Shown: piece by piece, positions 9,202 through 19,033 of the stretch
How positions within the stretch are numbered: the first letter of the stretch is position 1
Layout: each line of letters begins with the position of its first letter
Assembly: GCF_052050035.1 (NCBI RefSeq)
Contig: NZ_CP189882.1
Location: forward strand, 3,906,001-3,970,000
DNA length: 64,000 nt
Direction: 5' to 3'
Origin: Symbiopectobacterium purcellii_A
GTDB taxonomy: Bacteria > Pseudomonadota > Gammaproteobacteria > Enterobacterales > Enterobacteriaceae
Notes under the pieces: model-generated
What the model saw: the letters and a program-made list of their open reading frames with translations, nothing else
Told to the model about the DNA's origin: nothing
Databases searched by the model: none
Translations under genes and position numbers: made by a program

Positions 9202-9348
9202 AGTGTAAAAAGATCTGTGTAAATGGCATTTTGAGGAAAACCTTCAGAGGACAAAAAATGCCTATCAGCAACGAACTTATTGACCAACTGCTTCAGGATT
9301 GTCACTCCCCTCAGGAGCTTCTGGGTGAATCAGGCCTACTCAAGGCCC
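9202..9348 (+). mobile_element. IS256-family element, left-end fragment (in flgL)
   Basis: The sequence from agtgtaaaaagatctgtg onward matches the end of the larger IS256 copy that reaches 14020. The start of its transposase is at 9258 (MPISNELIDQLLQDCHSPQ, then ELLGESGLLK). It is cut after about 30 codons by the left end of IS30. The remainder of this copy is absent, and the IS30 is bounded on its other side by an oppositely oriented IS256. Confidence 0.85.
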
Positions 9349-10442
9349 CATTCCCACTCGAAACGCAACAAAGTGACCCACTTGCCAGAGTCGGATAAAA
9401 TCACCGTTCTGGCCCTACTGGAGAGCCTGTTGCATGCAGGGAAAACATCTGACTCAGAAAGAACGGTTCTACATCGAAAAGCGGCGTGGTGAAGGTGTCA
9501 ACCAAGCTACCATCGCCAGAGAGCTTGCTCTGCCTCGCTCGACCATCAGCAGGGAACTCAGACGCAATACCGACCCTACTTTCAATGGTGTCTACTGCTG
9601 TAGAAGGGCGGACACTCTGGTCCGGGAACGCCGTCATAAGCCTCTGCCAAACAATGCTTTTTACCCGTTGGAGCCACACATTCAGAACTTCATCAGGCAG
9701 GCGCTTTCCACTCACTCTTCACCTGAAATCATCAGTGGCCGTTTGCACCTGGAATTCGGTATATCTGTCAGCAAGAATACGCTATATCGCTATATCCTGC
9801 AGGAGAGACAGGCTGGCGGGGAGCTATATCAGCAACTTCCTAATCGGGAAAACGTTACAGGTACAATGCCGAAAACCTCAAATCAGGCCCTATTCCCAAC
9901 CGTGTTGGTATTGAGTATCGCCCAGCTCAAGCCGAGCTTAAACAGGAGCCTGGCCACTTCGAAATTGACACTATTTTTGGCAAAGACCAGAAGTCATTCT
10001 TGTTAACCATCGTAGATAAAGCATTGAAAACCGTCATCATTCGCAAACTGTCTAATAAGCGTGCGGAGACTGTGGTTGCTGCTTTCAGGGACATTGAAGC
10101 TAATACCTTTTGCAAGTTTAAGACCCTAACAGCTGATAACGGCCCTGAATTCGCTCTGTACGAGCAAATTACTCAAATCACAGGGGCGCAGGTCTACTTT
10201 GCCCATCCTTATCATTCCTGGGAGAGGGGCTTGAATGAGCACACCAACGGGCTGATACGACGTTTTTACCCAAAGGGAACAGACTTCAGTCAGGTCAGTC
10301 ATCGTAAGATTGCCGAACTCGAACACATACTCAATACAAGGGGCAGAAAATCGCTGGGCTATCGTTCCCGCAATGAGGTATTTTTAACGCACTTACTGGT
10401 GGCATAAGCCTCTACCGTTTTGTTGCGTTTCGAGTGGGAATG
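9349..10442 (+). mobile_element. IS30-family element, copy 1, transposase frameshifted
   Basis: Inverted ends CATTCCCACTCGAAACGCAA are seen at 9349 and 10442. The transposase (about 9434-10407) begins MQGKHLTQKERFYIEKRRGEG with an N-terminal HTH (NQATIARELALPRSTISREL), and ends with the IS30 DDE features DTIFGKD, TADNGPEF and HSWERGLNEHTNGLIRRFYPKG. One G is missing from the run at about 9846-9848 (three G, against four in the second copy at 57.9 kb), which breaks the frame after ELYQQLPNR. The flanks are two IS256 pieces in opposite orientation, so no target duplication can be expected. Confidence 0.92.
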
Positions 10443-11099
10443 TGGCGGCAAGGTCCATTTAGCAGAGATATTACGCAAGGCTAGATAGAGTAATTTTATC
10501 ACCGAGTCATCCGTTGGAAATATTCGTCGCGTTTTCGTTATCTTGCGCAATGAAGCATTTAACGACTCTATCGCGTTGGTGGTGTAGATAACCTTGCGGA
10601 TCTCCGGCGGAAAGTCAAAAATGACGATGAGACGTTCCCAATTATTTCTCCACGACGGGCTGATCGTCGGGAACTGCTCATCCCATTTGGCCGCGAAGGC
10701 ATCCAGGGCCTCTTCAGCGCCCTCTAGCGTTGCGGAACTATAGATGGTGCGCAGGTCAGCAGCAACGGCCTTACGCTCTTTCCAGCCGACGTAGCGCAGC
10801 GAGTTCCGCACCTGATGCACAATGCAGAGCTGTACCCGCGTATGCGGGTAAACAGCTTCAATGGCATCAGGAAAGCCTTTCAGGCCATCGCAGCAGGCGA
10901 CGAAGATGTCCTTTAGCCCACGATTTTTCAGTTCTGTCATCACAGATAACCAGAACTTGGCCCCCTCAGTTTTGGCTATCCATAGCCCCAGCAGCTCTTT
11001 TTCGCCCTGGCCGTTGACGCCGAGGGCCAGATAAACAGACTTGTTGGCCACGGCTCCGCCGTCCTGGCTTTTGACAACAATACAGTCAAGGTAAACAAT

Positions 11100-12136
11100 A
11101 AGCGTGTTGCTTAATAGTGAAATAAGGGTGTTTCGGTGATTGAAGTAAATTTTACGCTGTTCTGAGATGGAAATTCCAAAGACCGGCGCTAAGGAGTAAG
11201 AAGGTATCATCAATAAAGGGTCTACGATTCCGTAAAATTTGGGTCATGCAACCGAGGCGCTTGATACCCGCGATGGCGTGTTCAACTGTAATACGGATGC
11301 CCGAGATTATTTTATTTTCTTGTTTTTGTTCAGGCGATAAAGGTCTTTTTCGAGTTCCTTTTTTTGGGATTTGTGTATTAGGATGCTGTTTATCTATACC
11401 TTGAAAACCGGTATCTGCCCAGATGGTTACCTCAGGAGGAATATGGCGAATTATATCGACTTTATCGAGTAAGCGTTTATCGTGACGGCGCCCATTTTTG
11501 CTCATGGGGATAAATCCAATTTGCCTTGTTTCGTCAGTCATAATAAGCCCTTTTCGAGTGGTCTGTCTTTTCTTTCCCGAATACATTTTTTTTCGCCGAC
11601 GCAGATTCTTAGGCTTTTGGACAGGTCGCTCTGTCCCATCAATAAAGACGTCTTTAACTCCAGGAAAGGCGCGAAAAAATTCCTCAGCAGAGCGAATTTG
11701 ACGAGCGGGCAAAACACATTCTCGCCCCAAGGTCATCTCTAAAACCGGCAATAATATTTTTACCCAGCGACATACCCGTGTTCTATCTAAACCAAAAAGA
11801 AGTCCTTGCAAATCATAGGTCGGATAACATTTTAAATACAATAAAATAAAAAGCAGTTTATCTAATGGGGTTGGGATAAATCCTTTCTGCCCTGCACCCA
11901 TCTGCCGCTCGTGATCTTTTCGATTCTTTTTCCGATAAATCAAATAACAAGCTGAAAATTCAGCGGCTAAATTTTTCAATTCTTCGACTGATAATCCAAT
12001 GATTGCTTTACATAAACGATTATCTCGTAACAACCGCTCTTTGTTGATCATTTCAAACCTTTATTCTCTAAGTTAAACCTCTTTTTATTCTCAATAGCCT
12101 GACAAAAAATGCAAGTCTCTATTCAGCAACTAGTTT
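11100..12136 (-). mobile_element. IS5-family (ISL2-type) element, complete 1037-bp copy
   Basis: Flanked by AAT on both sides (11097-11099, 12137-12139), with imperfect inverted ends AAGCGTGTTGCTTAATAG and AAACTAGTTGCTGAATAG. Single transposase ORF 11152-12051, 299 aa: an N-terminal region LSVEELKNLAAEFSACYLIY, a helix-turn-helix-like DLQGLLFGLDRTRVCRWV, and a DDE_Tnp_4 domain with VFIDGTERPVQ, WADTGFQGID and the Glu motif RITVEHAIAGIKRLG. The 3-bp ANT duplication is what is described for the ISL2 subgroup. The ORF is intact, so this copy could be active. Confidence 0.94.
11152..12051 (-). CDS. ISL2-type IS5 transposase (intact, 299 aa)
   Basis: DDE transposase of the element above. The catalytic residues are read as Asp in FIDGTERP, Asp in ADTGFQG and Glu in VEHAIAGIK. 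A basic stretch (NLRRRKKMYSGKKRQTTRKG) lies between the first and second Asp. The start ATG at 12051 is preceded by a purine-rich stretch. An identical protein is encoded at 20528-21427 and 56757-57656, and a MITE-broken version at 12738-13835, so the family has expanded very recently. Confidence 0.93.
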   Translation of the reverse strand: MINKERLLRDNRLCKAIIGLSVEELKNLAAEFSACYLIYRKKNRKDHERQMGAGQKGFIPTPLDKLLFILLYLKCYPTYDLQGLLFGLDRTRVCRWVKILLPVLEMTLGRECVLPARQIRSAEEFFRAFPGVKDVFIDGTERPVQKPKNLRRRKKMYSGKKRQTTRKGLIMTDETRQIGFIPMSKNGRRHDKRLLDKVDIIRHIPPEVTIWADTGFQGIDKQHPNTQIPKKGTRKRPLSPEQKQENKIISGIRITVEHAIAGIKRLGCMTQILRNRRPFIDDTFLLLSAGLWNFHLRTA

Positions 12137-12365
12137 AATGGGATAAAGCGCATCCAGCGGCCGTTGCTGCCAGCGCTTAACTTCATCCATCACAGCATTG
12201 GTCACTTGAGAAATGAAGCCAGCGGAAACATCGACCCCGTAGACTTCTTTAAAGTGTGCCTGAATATCACGGGTTGATAACCCTCTGGAATAGAGAGAAA
12301 TAATGCGGTCATCGAAGCCGTTAAGCTGTTTTTCGTTCTTACCGATCAGTGTCGGCTCGAAGGTA

Positions 12366-12457
12366 TAGCCAACCGACTTAAAAATGATTACATCCTATGC
12401 CCTGATATGCGGCAAAGAAGCATAGCTGGCTGTTATCAAAATAATGTCGCTTGGCTA
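12366..12457. repeat. 92-bp IS630-like MITE inside IS256
   Basis: Same 92-bp element as at 8674, inverted relative to that copy, flanked by TA (12364-12365, 12458-12459). It splits the IS256 transposase between Ser and Thr codons of DPNS|TFEPTLIG; removing it and one TA restores the frame. Confidence 0.92.
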
Positions 12458-12685
12458 TACTGTTGGGGTCGCGCGGAATATCGAGCTCGATCTCCCCATT
12501 TTGGCTACGTACGCTCTTGGATGTCTTGCCATTGCGGGAGTTGCCTGAATGATTACCTGCCGGGTTATGCTTAGCATACCCAAGGTGCATCTCCATCTCA
12601 GCTTCAAGAACCCGTTCCGCCAGTCTTTTAGTCAGCACCTTGAGTAGGCCTGATTCACCCAGCAGATCCTGAGGGGAGTGACAAT

Positions 12686-13920
12686 AAGCGTGTTGCTTAA
12701 TAGTGAAATAAGGGTGTTTCGGTGATTGAAGTAAATTTTACGCTGTTCTGAGATGGAAATTCCAAAGACCGGCGCTAAGGAGTAAGAAGGTATCATCAAT
12801 AAAGGGTCTACGATTCCGTAAAATTTGGGTCATGCAACCGAGGCGCTTGATACCCGCGATGGCGTGTTCAACTGTAATACGGATGCCCGAGATTATTTTA
12901 TTTTCTTGTTTTTGTTCAGGCGATAAAGGTCTTTTTCGAGTTCCTTTTTTTGGGATTTGTGTATTAGGATGCTGTTTATCTATACCTTGAAAACCGGTAT
13001 CTGCCCAGATGGTTACCTCAGGAGGAATATGGCGAATTATATCGACTTTATCGAGTAAGCGTTTATCGTGACGGCGCCCATTTTTGCTCATGGGGATAAA
13101 TCCAATTTGCCTTGTTTCGTCAGTCATAATAAGCCCTTTTCGAGTGGTCTGTCTTTTCTTTCCCGAATACATTTTTTTTCGCCGACGCAGATTCTTAGGC
13201 TTTTGGACAGGTCGCTCTGTCCCATCAATAAAGACGTCTTTAACTCCAGGAAAGGCGCGAAAAAATTCCTCAGCAGAGCGAATTTGACGAGCGGGCAAAA
13301 CACATTCTCGCCCCAAGGTCATCTCTAAAACCGGCAATAATATTTTTACCCAGCGACATACCCGTGTTCTATCTAAACCAAAAAGAAGTCCTTGCAAATC
13401 ATAGGTCGGATAACATTTTAAATACAATAAAATAAAAAGCAGTTTATCTAATGGGGTTGGGATAAATCCTTTCTGCCCTGCACCGGCTTTGTTGAATAAT
13501 TTAAGATACTGATTTATATAAGCATTATAAAATTTCAACGACTAATTTTTCCTCTCGGAATGCTTTTTATTGTGCTAACTATTTGATTTGTCGTTCTAAC
13601 AAAATACATTCTCTGTAAATGCATTCTAACTAAAGAAGATGTAAATCAAACGGTTAAATTATTCAACAAAGCCCCCTGCACCCATCTGCCGCTCGTGATC
13701 TTTTCGATTCTTTTTCCGATAAATCAAATAACAAGCTGAAAATTCAGCGGCTAAATTTTTCAATTCTTCGACTGATAATCCAATGATTGCTTTACATAAA
13801 CGATTATCTCGTAACAACCGCTCTTTGTTGATCATTTCAAACCTTTATTCTCTAAGTTAAACCTCTTTTTATTCTCAATAGCCTGACAAAAAATGCAAAT
13901 CTCTATTCAGCAACTAGTTT
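12686..13920 (-). mobile_element. IS5-family (ISL2-type) element disrupted by a 189-bp MITE
   Basis: Ends and AAT duplication (12683-12685, 13921-13923) are as for the 11100 copy. Subtracting the MITE (189 bp) and one 9-bp duplication leaves exactly 1037 bp. The transposase (13835 down to 12738) is cut between MGAGQ and KGFIPTPLDK. It is inserted in the fourteenth codon region of the IS256 transposase. One silent-looking base near the right end (aaatgcaaat for aaatgcaagt) separates it from the other copies. Confidence 0.94.
13485..13673. repeat. 189-bp IS903-like MITE inside ISL2, complete
   Basis: An intact copy with GGCTTTGTTGAATAATTTAA at one end and its inverse at the other, and a perfect 9-bp duplication ccctgcacc (13476-13484, 13674-13682). 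It is the youngest layer of the nest: MITE in ISL2 in IS256 in uvrY. Confidence 0.95.
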
Positions 13921-14020
13921 AATCTTGAAGCAGTTGGTCAATAAGTTCGTTGCTGATAGGCATTTTGTTATCCTTTGAAGGTTTTCCTCAAAATGCCATT
14001 TACACAGATTATTTTACAGT

Positions 14021-14225
14021 CTCTGAATTACAAATTATGATGATGATCACTCAGGGGCAAAAGGTCACGGAAATTTCCGAACGGTTAAGCCTGAGTCCGA
14101 AAACCGTAAACAGTTACCGTTACCGCATGTTTAGCAAACTGAATGTGAGTGGTGATGTTGAGTTGACTCATTTGGCTATCCGCCACGGATTGTTTAACGC
14201 GGAGCCGTCCATGAGCAGTGAATAA
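14021..14225 (+). pseudogene. uvrY: Response regulator UvrY, C-terminal DNA-binding fragment
   Basis: UvrY is the response regulator of the BarA/UvrY system controlling Csr small RNAs. Only the LuxR-type HTH end is left: SELQIMMMITQGQKVTEISERLSLSPKTVNSYRYRMFSKLNVSGDVELTHLAIRHGLF, stop at 14223-14225. The receiver domain and start are missing; IS256 begins at about 14020. It precedes uvrC as in other enterics. The frame open from 13950 only reads out of the IS and is not a real start. Confidence 0.9.
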
Positions 14226-14249
14226 CAGGCAGTGAGCGAAGGTTAAGCA

Positions 14250-16082
14250 GTGAGTGAACATTTCGATTCCCCCGCATTTTTGAAAACCGTCACCAGCCAG
14301 CCTGGTGTATACCGCATGTATGATGAGAGCAACACGGTCATCTATGTCGGGAAAGCAAAAGATCTAAAAAAGCGCCTCGCAAGCTACTTCCGCAGCAATG
14401 TTGCCAGCCGTAAGACGGAAGCGCTGGTGAAGGCTATTCACCAGATTGATGTCACCATTACCCATACCGAAACCGAAGCGCTGCTGCTTGAACACAACTA
14501 TATCAAGCTTTATCAGCCGCGCTATAACGTATTGCTGCGTGATGATAAATCGTATCCGATGATCTTTCTCAGCGGCGATACGCACCCACGGTTAGCCGTC
14601 CATCGCGGTGCAAAGCACGCCAAAGGGGAGTATTTTGGCCCCTTTCCAAACGGCAATGCCGTGCGTGAAACATTGGTGCTGCTGCAAAAGCTTTTCCCTA
14701 TTCGCCAGTGTGAAAACAGCGTGTATCGAAACCGTTCGCGGCCTTGTCTCCAGTATCAGATTGGGCGCTGCCTTGGCCCCTGTGTTACCGGGTTGGTCAG
14801 TGAAGAAAGCTACCGTCAGCAGCTAGAATATGTGCGGCTTTTTCTCTCAGGCAAAGATCAGCAGGTGCTCAATCAACTGGTGGCGCGTATGGAAGCCGCT
14901 AGCCGCCAGTTGGATTTTGAAGAGGCGGCTCGTATTCGCGATCAGATTCAAGCGGTGCGTAGCGTCACCGAAAAGCAATTTGTTTCGGGCGATGGCGAAG
15001 ATCTGGATGTGATAGGCGTTTCCTTCGATGCCGGTATGGCCTGTGTGCATGTGCTCTTTATTCGTCAAGGCAAAGTGCTGGGAAGCCGCAGCTATTTCCC
15101 CAAAATACCGGCCGGAACGGAACTGGCGGAAGTGGTTCAGACGTTTGTCGGGCAATTCTATCTGCAAGGCAGTTTGTCGCGCACGCTGCCTAGCGAAATC
15201 TTGTTGGATTTTGCGTTGCCAGAGAAAGAGGTATTGGCAGAATCGCTGTCTGAGGTCGCGGGGCGACGTATTCATATCCAAACCAAACCGCGCGGCGATC
15301 GCGCCGGCTATTTGAAACTGGCACTCACCAATGCGGCCACGGCATTGGTCACCAAACTCTCGCAGCAGTCCACTATCCACCAGCGCTTAAAGGCATTAGC
15401 GGATGTACTTCATCTGGAAAACATCGGGCGGATGGAGTGTTTTGATATCAGCCATACCATGGGGGAGCAGACGGTAGCGTCCTGCGTGGTGTTTGATGCC
15501 AATGGGCCGCTGCGTTCGGAGTATCGCCGTTACAATATCACTGGCATCACGCCGGGGGATGACTACGCGGCCATGAATCAGGTTCTGAAACGTCGCTATG
15601 GTAAAGCGTTAGAAGAGAGCAAAATTCCCGACGTGATTGTTATCGATGGCGGAAAGGGGCAATTGGGGCAGGCGCTCGCGGTGTTCGATGAGCTGGATGT
15701 GTCGTGGGATAAACGCAAACCGCTGCTGCTTGGCGTTGCCAAGGGGACAGAGCGCAAGGCGGGATTGGAAACGCTGTTTTTCGAGGCGACCGGGGAAGGG
15801 TTCGCCTTACCCGCGGATTCGCCAGCGTTGCACGTTATTCAACATATTCGCGATGACTCGCATGACCACGCTATCGCCGGGCACCGCAAAAAACGGGCAA
15901 AAGTAAAAAACACCAGTTCGCTGGAACTGATTGAAGGGGTGGGCCCAAAACGTCGGCAAATTCTGCTGAAATACCTGGGAGGAATGCAGCCACTGTTAAA
16001 TGCCAGCATTGATGATATTGCGAATGTGCCAGGAATTTCACATGCATTGGCAGAAAAAATCTTTCATGCATTGAAACACTAG
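14250..16082 (+). CDS. uvrC: UvrABC excinuclease subunit C
   Basis: UvrC makes the 3' and 5' incisions in nucleotide excision repair after UvrAB damage recognition. The 610-aa protein is full length and starts at GTG 14250. Domains in order: GIY-YIG nuclease (QPGVYRMYD ... VIYVGKAKDLKKRL, residues about 15-95), a cysteine cluster (CENSVYRNRSRPCLQYQIGRCLGPC split by other residues, about 150-175), UVR motif (LDFEEAARIRDQI, about 220), RNase H-like endonuclease domain (MECFDISHTMGEQTVAS ... VIDGGKGQL), and C-terminal helix-hairpin-helix (SLELIEGVGPKRRQILLKYLGG ... NVPGISHALAEKIF). It seems functional even though uvrY before it is broken, so its transcription may now depend on the IS256 end or an internal promoter. 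Confidence 0.96.
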   Translation: MSEHFDSPAFLKTVTSQPGVYRMYDESNTVIYVGKAKDLKKRLASYFRSNVASRKTEALVKAIHQIDVTITHTETEALLLEHNYIKLYQPRYNVLLRDDKSYPMIFLSGDTHPRLAVHRGAKHAKGEYFGPFPNGNAVRETLVLLQKLFPIRQCENSVYRNRSRPCLQYQIGRCLGPCVTGLVSEESYRQQLEYVRLFLSGKDQQVLNQLVARMEAASRQLDFEEAARIRDQIQAVRSVTEKQFVSGDGEDLDVIGVSFDAGMACVHVLFIRQGKVLGSRSYFPKIPAGTELAEVVQTFVGQFYLQGSLSRTLPSEILLDFALPEKEVLAESLSEVAGRRIHIQTKPRGDRAGYLKLALTNAATALVTKLSQQSTIHQRLKALADVLHLENIGRMECFDISHTMGEQTVASCVVFDANGPLRSEYRRYNITGITPGDDYAAMNQVLKRRYGKALEESKIPDVIVIDGGKGQLGQALAVFDELDVSWDKRKPLLLGVAKGTERKAGLETLFFEATGEGFALPADSPALHVIQHIRDDSHDHAIAGHRKKRAKVKNTSSLELIEGVGPKRRQILLKYLGGMQPLLNASIDDIANVPGISHALAEKIFHALKH

Positions 16083-16136
16083 GGACAATGTAGCAACATA
16101 TCCACCAACCGATACCAGCCAAAGTAGCCAATCCCT

Positions 16137-16685
16137 ATGCAATTGAACATACCAACATTGCTAACTCTGTTTCGCGTTGCCCTTATTCCATTCTTTGTGC
16201 TGGCGTTTTATCTCCCTTTTAATTGGGCACCGCTGCTGTGCGCCTTTATTTTTGTGGTCGCGGCGGTGACTGACTGGTTTGATGGTTTTCTGGCGCGTCG
16301 TTTGAAGCAAACCACGCGCTTTGGCGCCTTTCTCGATCCTGTTGCTGACAAGGTGATGGTTGCGGTGGCGCTGGTGCTGGTAGCAGAGCATTACCATGCG
16401 TGGTGGATAACCTTGCCAGCCGCCACGATGATTGCGCGAGAAATCATTATCTCCGCCCTGCGCGAATGGATGGCTGAGATTGGCAAACGTAGTCACGTCG
16501 CGGTTTCTTGGGTGGGTAAGGTGAAAACAACGGCGCAAATGCTGGCGTTGGTTGGACTTCTCTGGCGCCCTGAGCGTATGGTCGAAGGTGCGGGCATTAT
16601 TGCGCTCTATATCGCCGCTGTGTTGACCTTTTGGTCCATGTTCCAGTATTTGAGTGCCGCGTGGCGTGATTTGCTGGATTACTGA
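16137..16685 (+). CDS. pgsA: CDP-diacylglycerol-glycerol-3-phosphate 3-phosphatidyltransferase
   Basis: PgsA makes phosphatidylglycerol phosphate, the committed step to phosphatidylglycerol and cardiolipin, in the inner membrane. The 182-aa protein has several membrane helices and the full CDP-alcohol phosphatidyltransferase motif D-x2-DG-x2-AR-x8-G-x3-D-x3-D, seen as DWFDGFLARRL ... FGAFLDPVADK (about residues 40-66). It follows uvrC by 54 bp as in E. coli and is expected to be essential. Confidence 0.96.
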   Translation: MQLNIPTLLTLFRVALIPFFVLAFYLPFNWAPLLCAFIFVVAAVTDWFDGFLARRLKQTTRFGAFLDPVADKVMVAVALVLVAEHYHAWWITLPAATMIAREIIISALREWMAEIGKRSHVAVSWVGKVKTTAQMLALVGLLWRPERMVEGAGIIALYIAAVLTFWSMFQYLSAAWRDLLDY

Positions 16686-16735
16686 CCTCTGCGTCGTAAA
16701 AAACAGCAATTGATGAGCGTTAAGGGATAATTTTA

Positions 16736-16763
16736 TTGACTGGTCAGGGTAGGTCAGTAAAAT
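16736..16763 (+). promoter_or_regulatory. Sigma70 promoter for the tRNA-Gly gene
   Basis: TTGACT (16736-16741), 16-bp spacer, TAAAAT (16758-16763), then a GC-rich discriminator (gctcgcc) as in stable-RNA promoters, about 90 bp before the tRNA. Confidence 0.7.
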
Positions 16764-16857
16764 GCTCGCCATAGACAGGTTGGTGGCCAATGCTAACCGA
16801 GTAAAAATGTCTATCGATTTTCTACAGTGTCATGATGCCTACTATTTGTAGCATGAT

Positions 16858-16933
<76 letters not shown>

Positions 16934-16958
16934 ACATTTAAATGTATTAGTCGCGACT

Positions 16959-18325
16959 TGATCTGACACATGACCTTGAAAGGTTGAGAGTTACCGGTTT
17001 TGATATGGGTGTCTAATCCTTAAACAAAACGCAAGGTAACTCTCATGCTTCATACTAACAATCCCATCATCAAACACAAAGCCGGCCTGCTCAATCTCGC
17101 CGAAGAACTTGGTAACGTATCAAAAGCCTGCAAGATCATGGGCGTGTCGCGCGACACGTTTTACCGTTATCAGGAACTGGCTGCTGAAGGTGGCATCGAT
17201 GCACTGGTTAACCAGAACCGCCGGGTTCCCAACGGCTTTGTTGAATAATTTAAAATACTGATTTAAATGGGTATTATAAAATTTTAACGACTAAATTTTA
17301 CTACCGTAATGCTTTTTATTGTGCTAACTATTTGATTTATCGCTCTAACAAAATACATTTTCTGTACATGCATCCCACCTAAAGAATTTGTAAATCAAAA
17401 CGTTAAATTATTCAACAAAGCCGTTCCCAACCTGAAGAACCGCGCCGACGAAGCCACTGAACGCGCGGTTGTTGAATATGCCGTTGAGTTCCCGGCCCAC
17501 GGGCAGCACCGGACCAGTAATGAGCTGCGTAAAAAAGGCGTATTTATCTCCGGCAGCGGCGTGCGGTCCATCTGGCAACGGCACGATCTGGAGAACTTCC
17601 GTAAACGCCTGAAGGCGCTTGAGGAAAAAGTTGCCAGAGAAGGCATCGTGCTTACCGATGTCCAAATCGCAGCGCTGGAGAAAAAGGCGCATGATGATGA
17701 GGCCAGCGGCGAAATCGAGACGGCTCATCCGGCTTATCTCGGGTCGCAGGACACCTTCTACGTTGGCAATCTGAAAGGGGTGGGCCGTATCTACCAGCAG
17801 ACGTTCGTGGATACGTACTCGAAAGTGGCACACTGCAAGCTTTATACGAGTAAAACGCCGATCACTGCCGCCGACCTGCTAAATGATCGCGTACTGCCGT
17901 TCTACGAGGCTCAGGTACTGCCGATGCTGAGAATACTGACCGACAGGGGAACGGAGTACTGTGGTAAGGTGGAGCAGCATGATTACCAGCTGTATCTGGC
18001 CATCAACGATATCGACCATACAAAAACGAAGGCGATGTCTCCGCAGACGAACGGCATCTGCGAGCGCTTCCATAAAACGATTTTGCAGGATTTTTATCAG
18101 GTTACGTTCCGCAAGAAGTTATATGGGGACCTGGAGAGCCTGCAGGCAGATCTGGACAACTGGTTGTGGCATTACAATAATGAGCGAACTCATCAGGGAA
18201 AAATGTGCTGCGGGCGAACGCCAATGGCAACGTTACTTGATGGAAAACGGGTCTGGGCAGAAAAGGATCTGAACCGGATGTAATCTGACAGACACCTGTA
18301 TAAATAACCGATAACTGTCAGATAA
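16959..18325 (+). mobile_element. IS481-family element, transposase broken by a 189-bp MITE
   Basis: The transposase (17045-18283) reads MLHTNNPIIKHKAGLLNLAE with an HTH (NVSKACKIMGVSRDTFYRY), is cut at NRRVPN by the MITE, and continues LKNRADEATERAVVEYAVEF through the integrase core with VDTYSKVAHCKLY, LTDRGTEYCG and NGICERFHKTILQDFYQ to the end LNRM. The ends TGATCTGACA and (other strand) TTATCTGACA are weak inverted repeats. No matching target duplication is visible (flanks gact and aggt), suggesting that the two flanks were brought together by rearrangement. Confidence 0.87.
17234..17422. repeat. 189-bp IS903-like MITE, diverged copy, in IS481
   Basis: Same length and ends as the other MITEs with a perfect 9-bp duplication gttcccaac (17225-17233, 17423-17431), but with more than ten internal differences (for example aaaatactgatttaaatggg), so it is an older insertion or a second subfamily. 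Confidence 0.93.
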
Positions 18326-19033
18326 GGTCTGAGCTAGTACAAATTATGCTGTGCGCGTTGATAACATTCATTTAGAATTTATAGCTGATACCGCCATAAA
18401 TTGTCCGACCTGACAGGAAATAGTCATTAGCGGTAGCCACATAATCGCGCTTTTCATTAGTGATATTGGTGACACCCAATTTCAGATCAACGTGTTTAAT
18501 TGGCGTATAGGTCGCGCCCAGATCGACGGTATTGAACCCTCGGGTTTTCTTCGACTGCTTGTCGAGCAGATACTGATTACCCGTGTATTGATAGGAGAGC
18601 GACGTAGCAAGGTTGTCCAGCACTTGGCGTCTGTTTCAGGCGCATTTTGGTGCTGCGATCTTCCGCATCGACGATGGTCCAATTGGTGGCCCAATTTAGG
18701 TTTTCAGTCAGATCGACCCATACGGAGGTTTCAATGCCCCGGATGCGTGCTTTATCCACATTTTCATAGGTGAGCTGTGTCGCGACACGGTCCCAGGTTT
18801 GAACCTGAATCATATCCTTGATGTCGTTATTGAACAGGGTTAGGCCCGCACCGTAATGCTCAGCTTCATAGGCAGTGCCCAACTCATAGCTGACAGCGGT
18901 CTCTGCCTTCAGGTCAGGGTTCCCTACCGTTTGGCATTTTCCTCGACAGGCGGCAACGGCATAGCCTGGGTTAAATTGCGCGATGGTCGGTGCTTTGAAT
19001 GCTTTGTTTACGCCCCCTTTGACCACCCAGTTA

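Larger units (their letters stand above)
10443..14020 (-). mobile_element. IS256-family element, nested with two ISL2 elements and MITEs, 3' end lost
   Basis: The Mutator/IS256 transposase starts at 13963 (MPISNELIDQLLQ) and runs on the minus strand. It is interrupted by the ISL2 copy at 12686-13920 (which carries a 189-bp MITE), by a 92-bp MITE at 12366-12457 (between DPNS and TFEPTLIG) and by a second ISL2 at 11100-12136. It then continues as IVYLDCIVVKSQDGG..., WIAKTEGAKFWLSV and YTTNAIESLNASLRKITKTR to ISAKWTLPP at 10443, where IS30 begins and about 60 C-terminal residues are missing. The outer end (about 14020) lies inside uvrY. With the insertions removed the remaining frame is open, so nesting and truncation killed it. 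Confidence 0.9.

Noticed and set aside
10359..11213. 284-aa ORF containing the IS256 core with foreign ends
   Set aside because: Ends derive from ISL2 and IS30 sequence; the true frame is the IS256 transposase remnant.
11482..11742. 86-aa and 67-aa ORFs repeated in four places
   Set aside because: Antisense shadows of the ISL2 transposase; they recur only because the element recurs.
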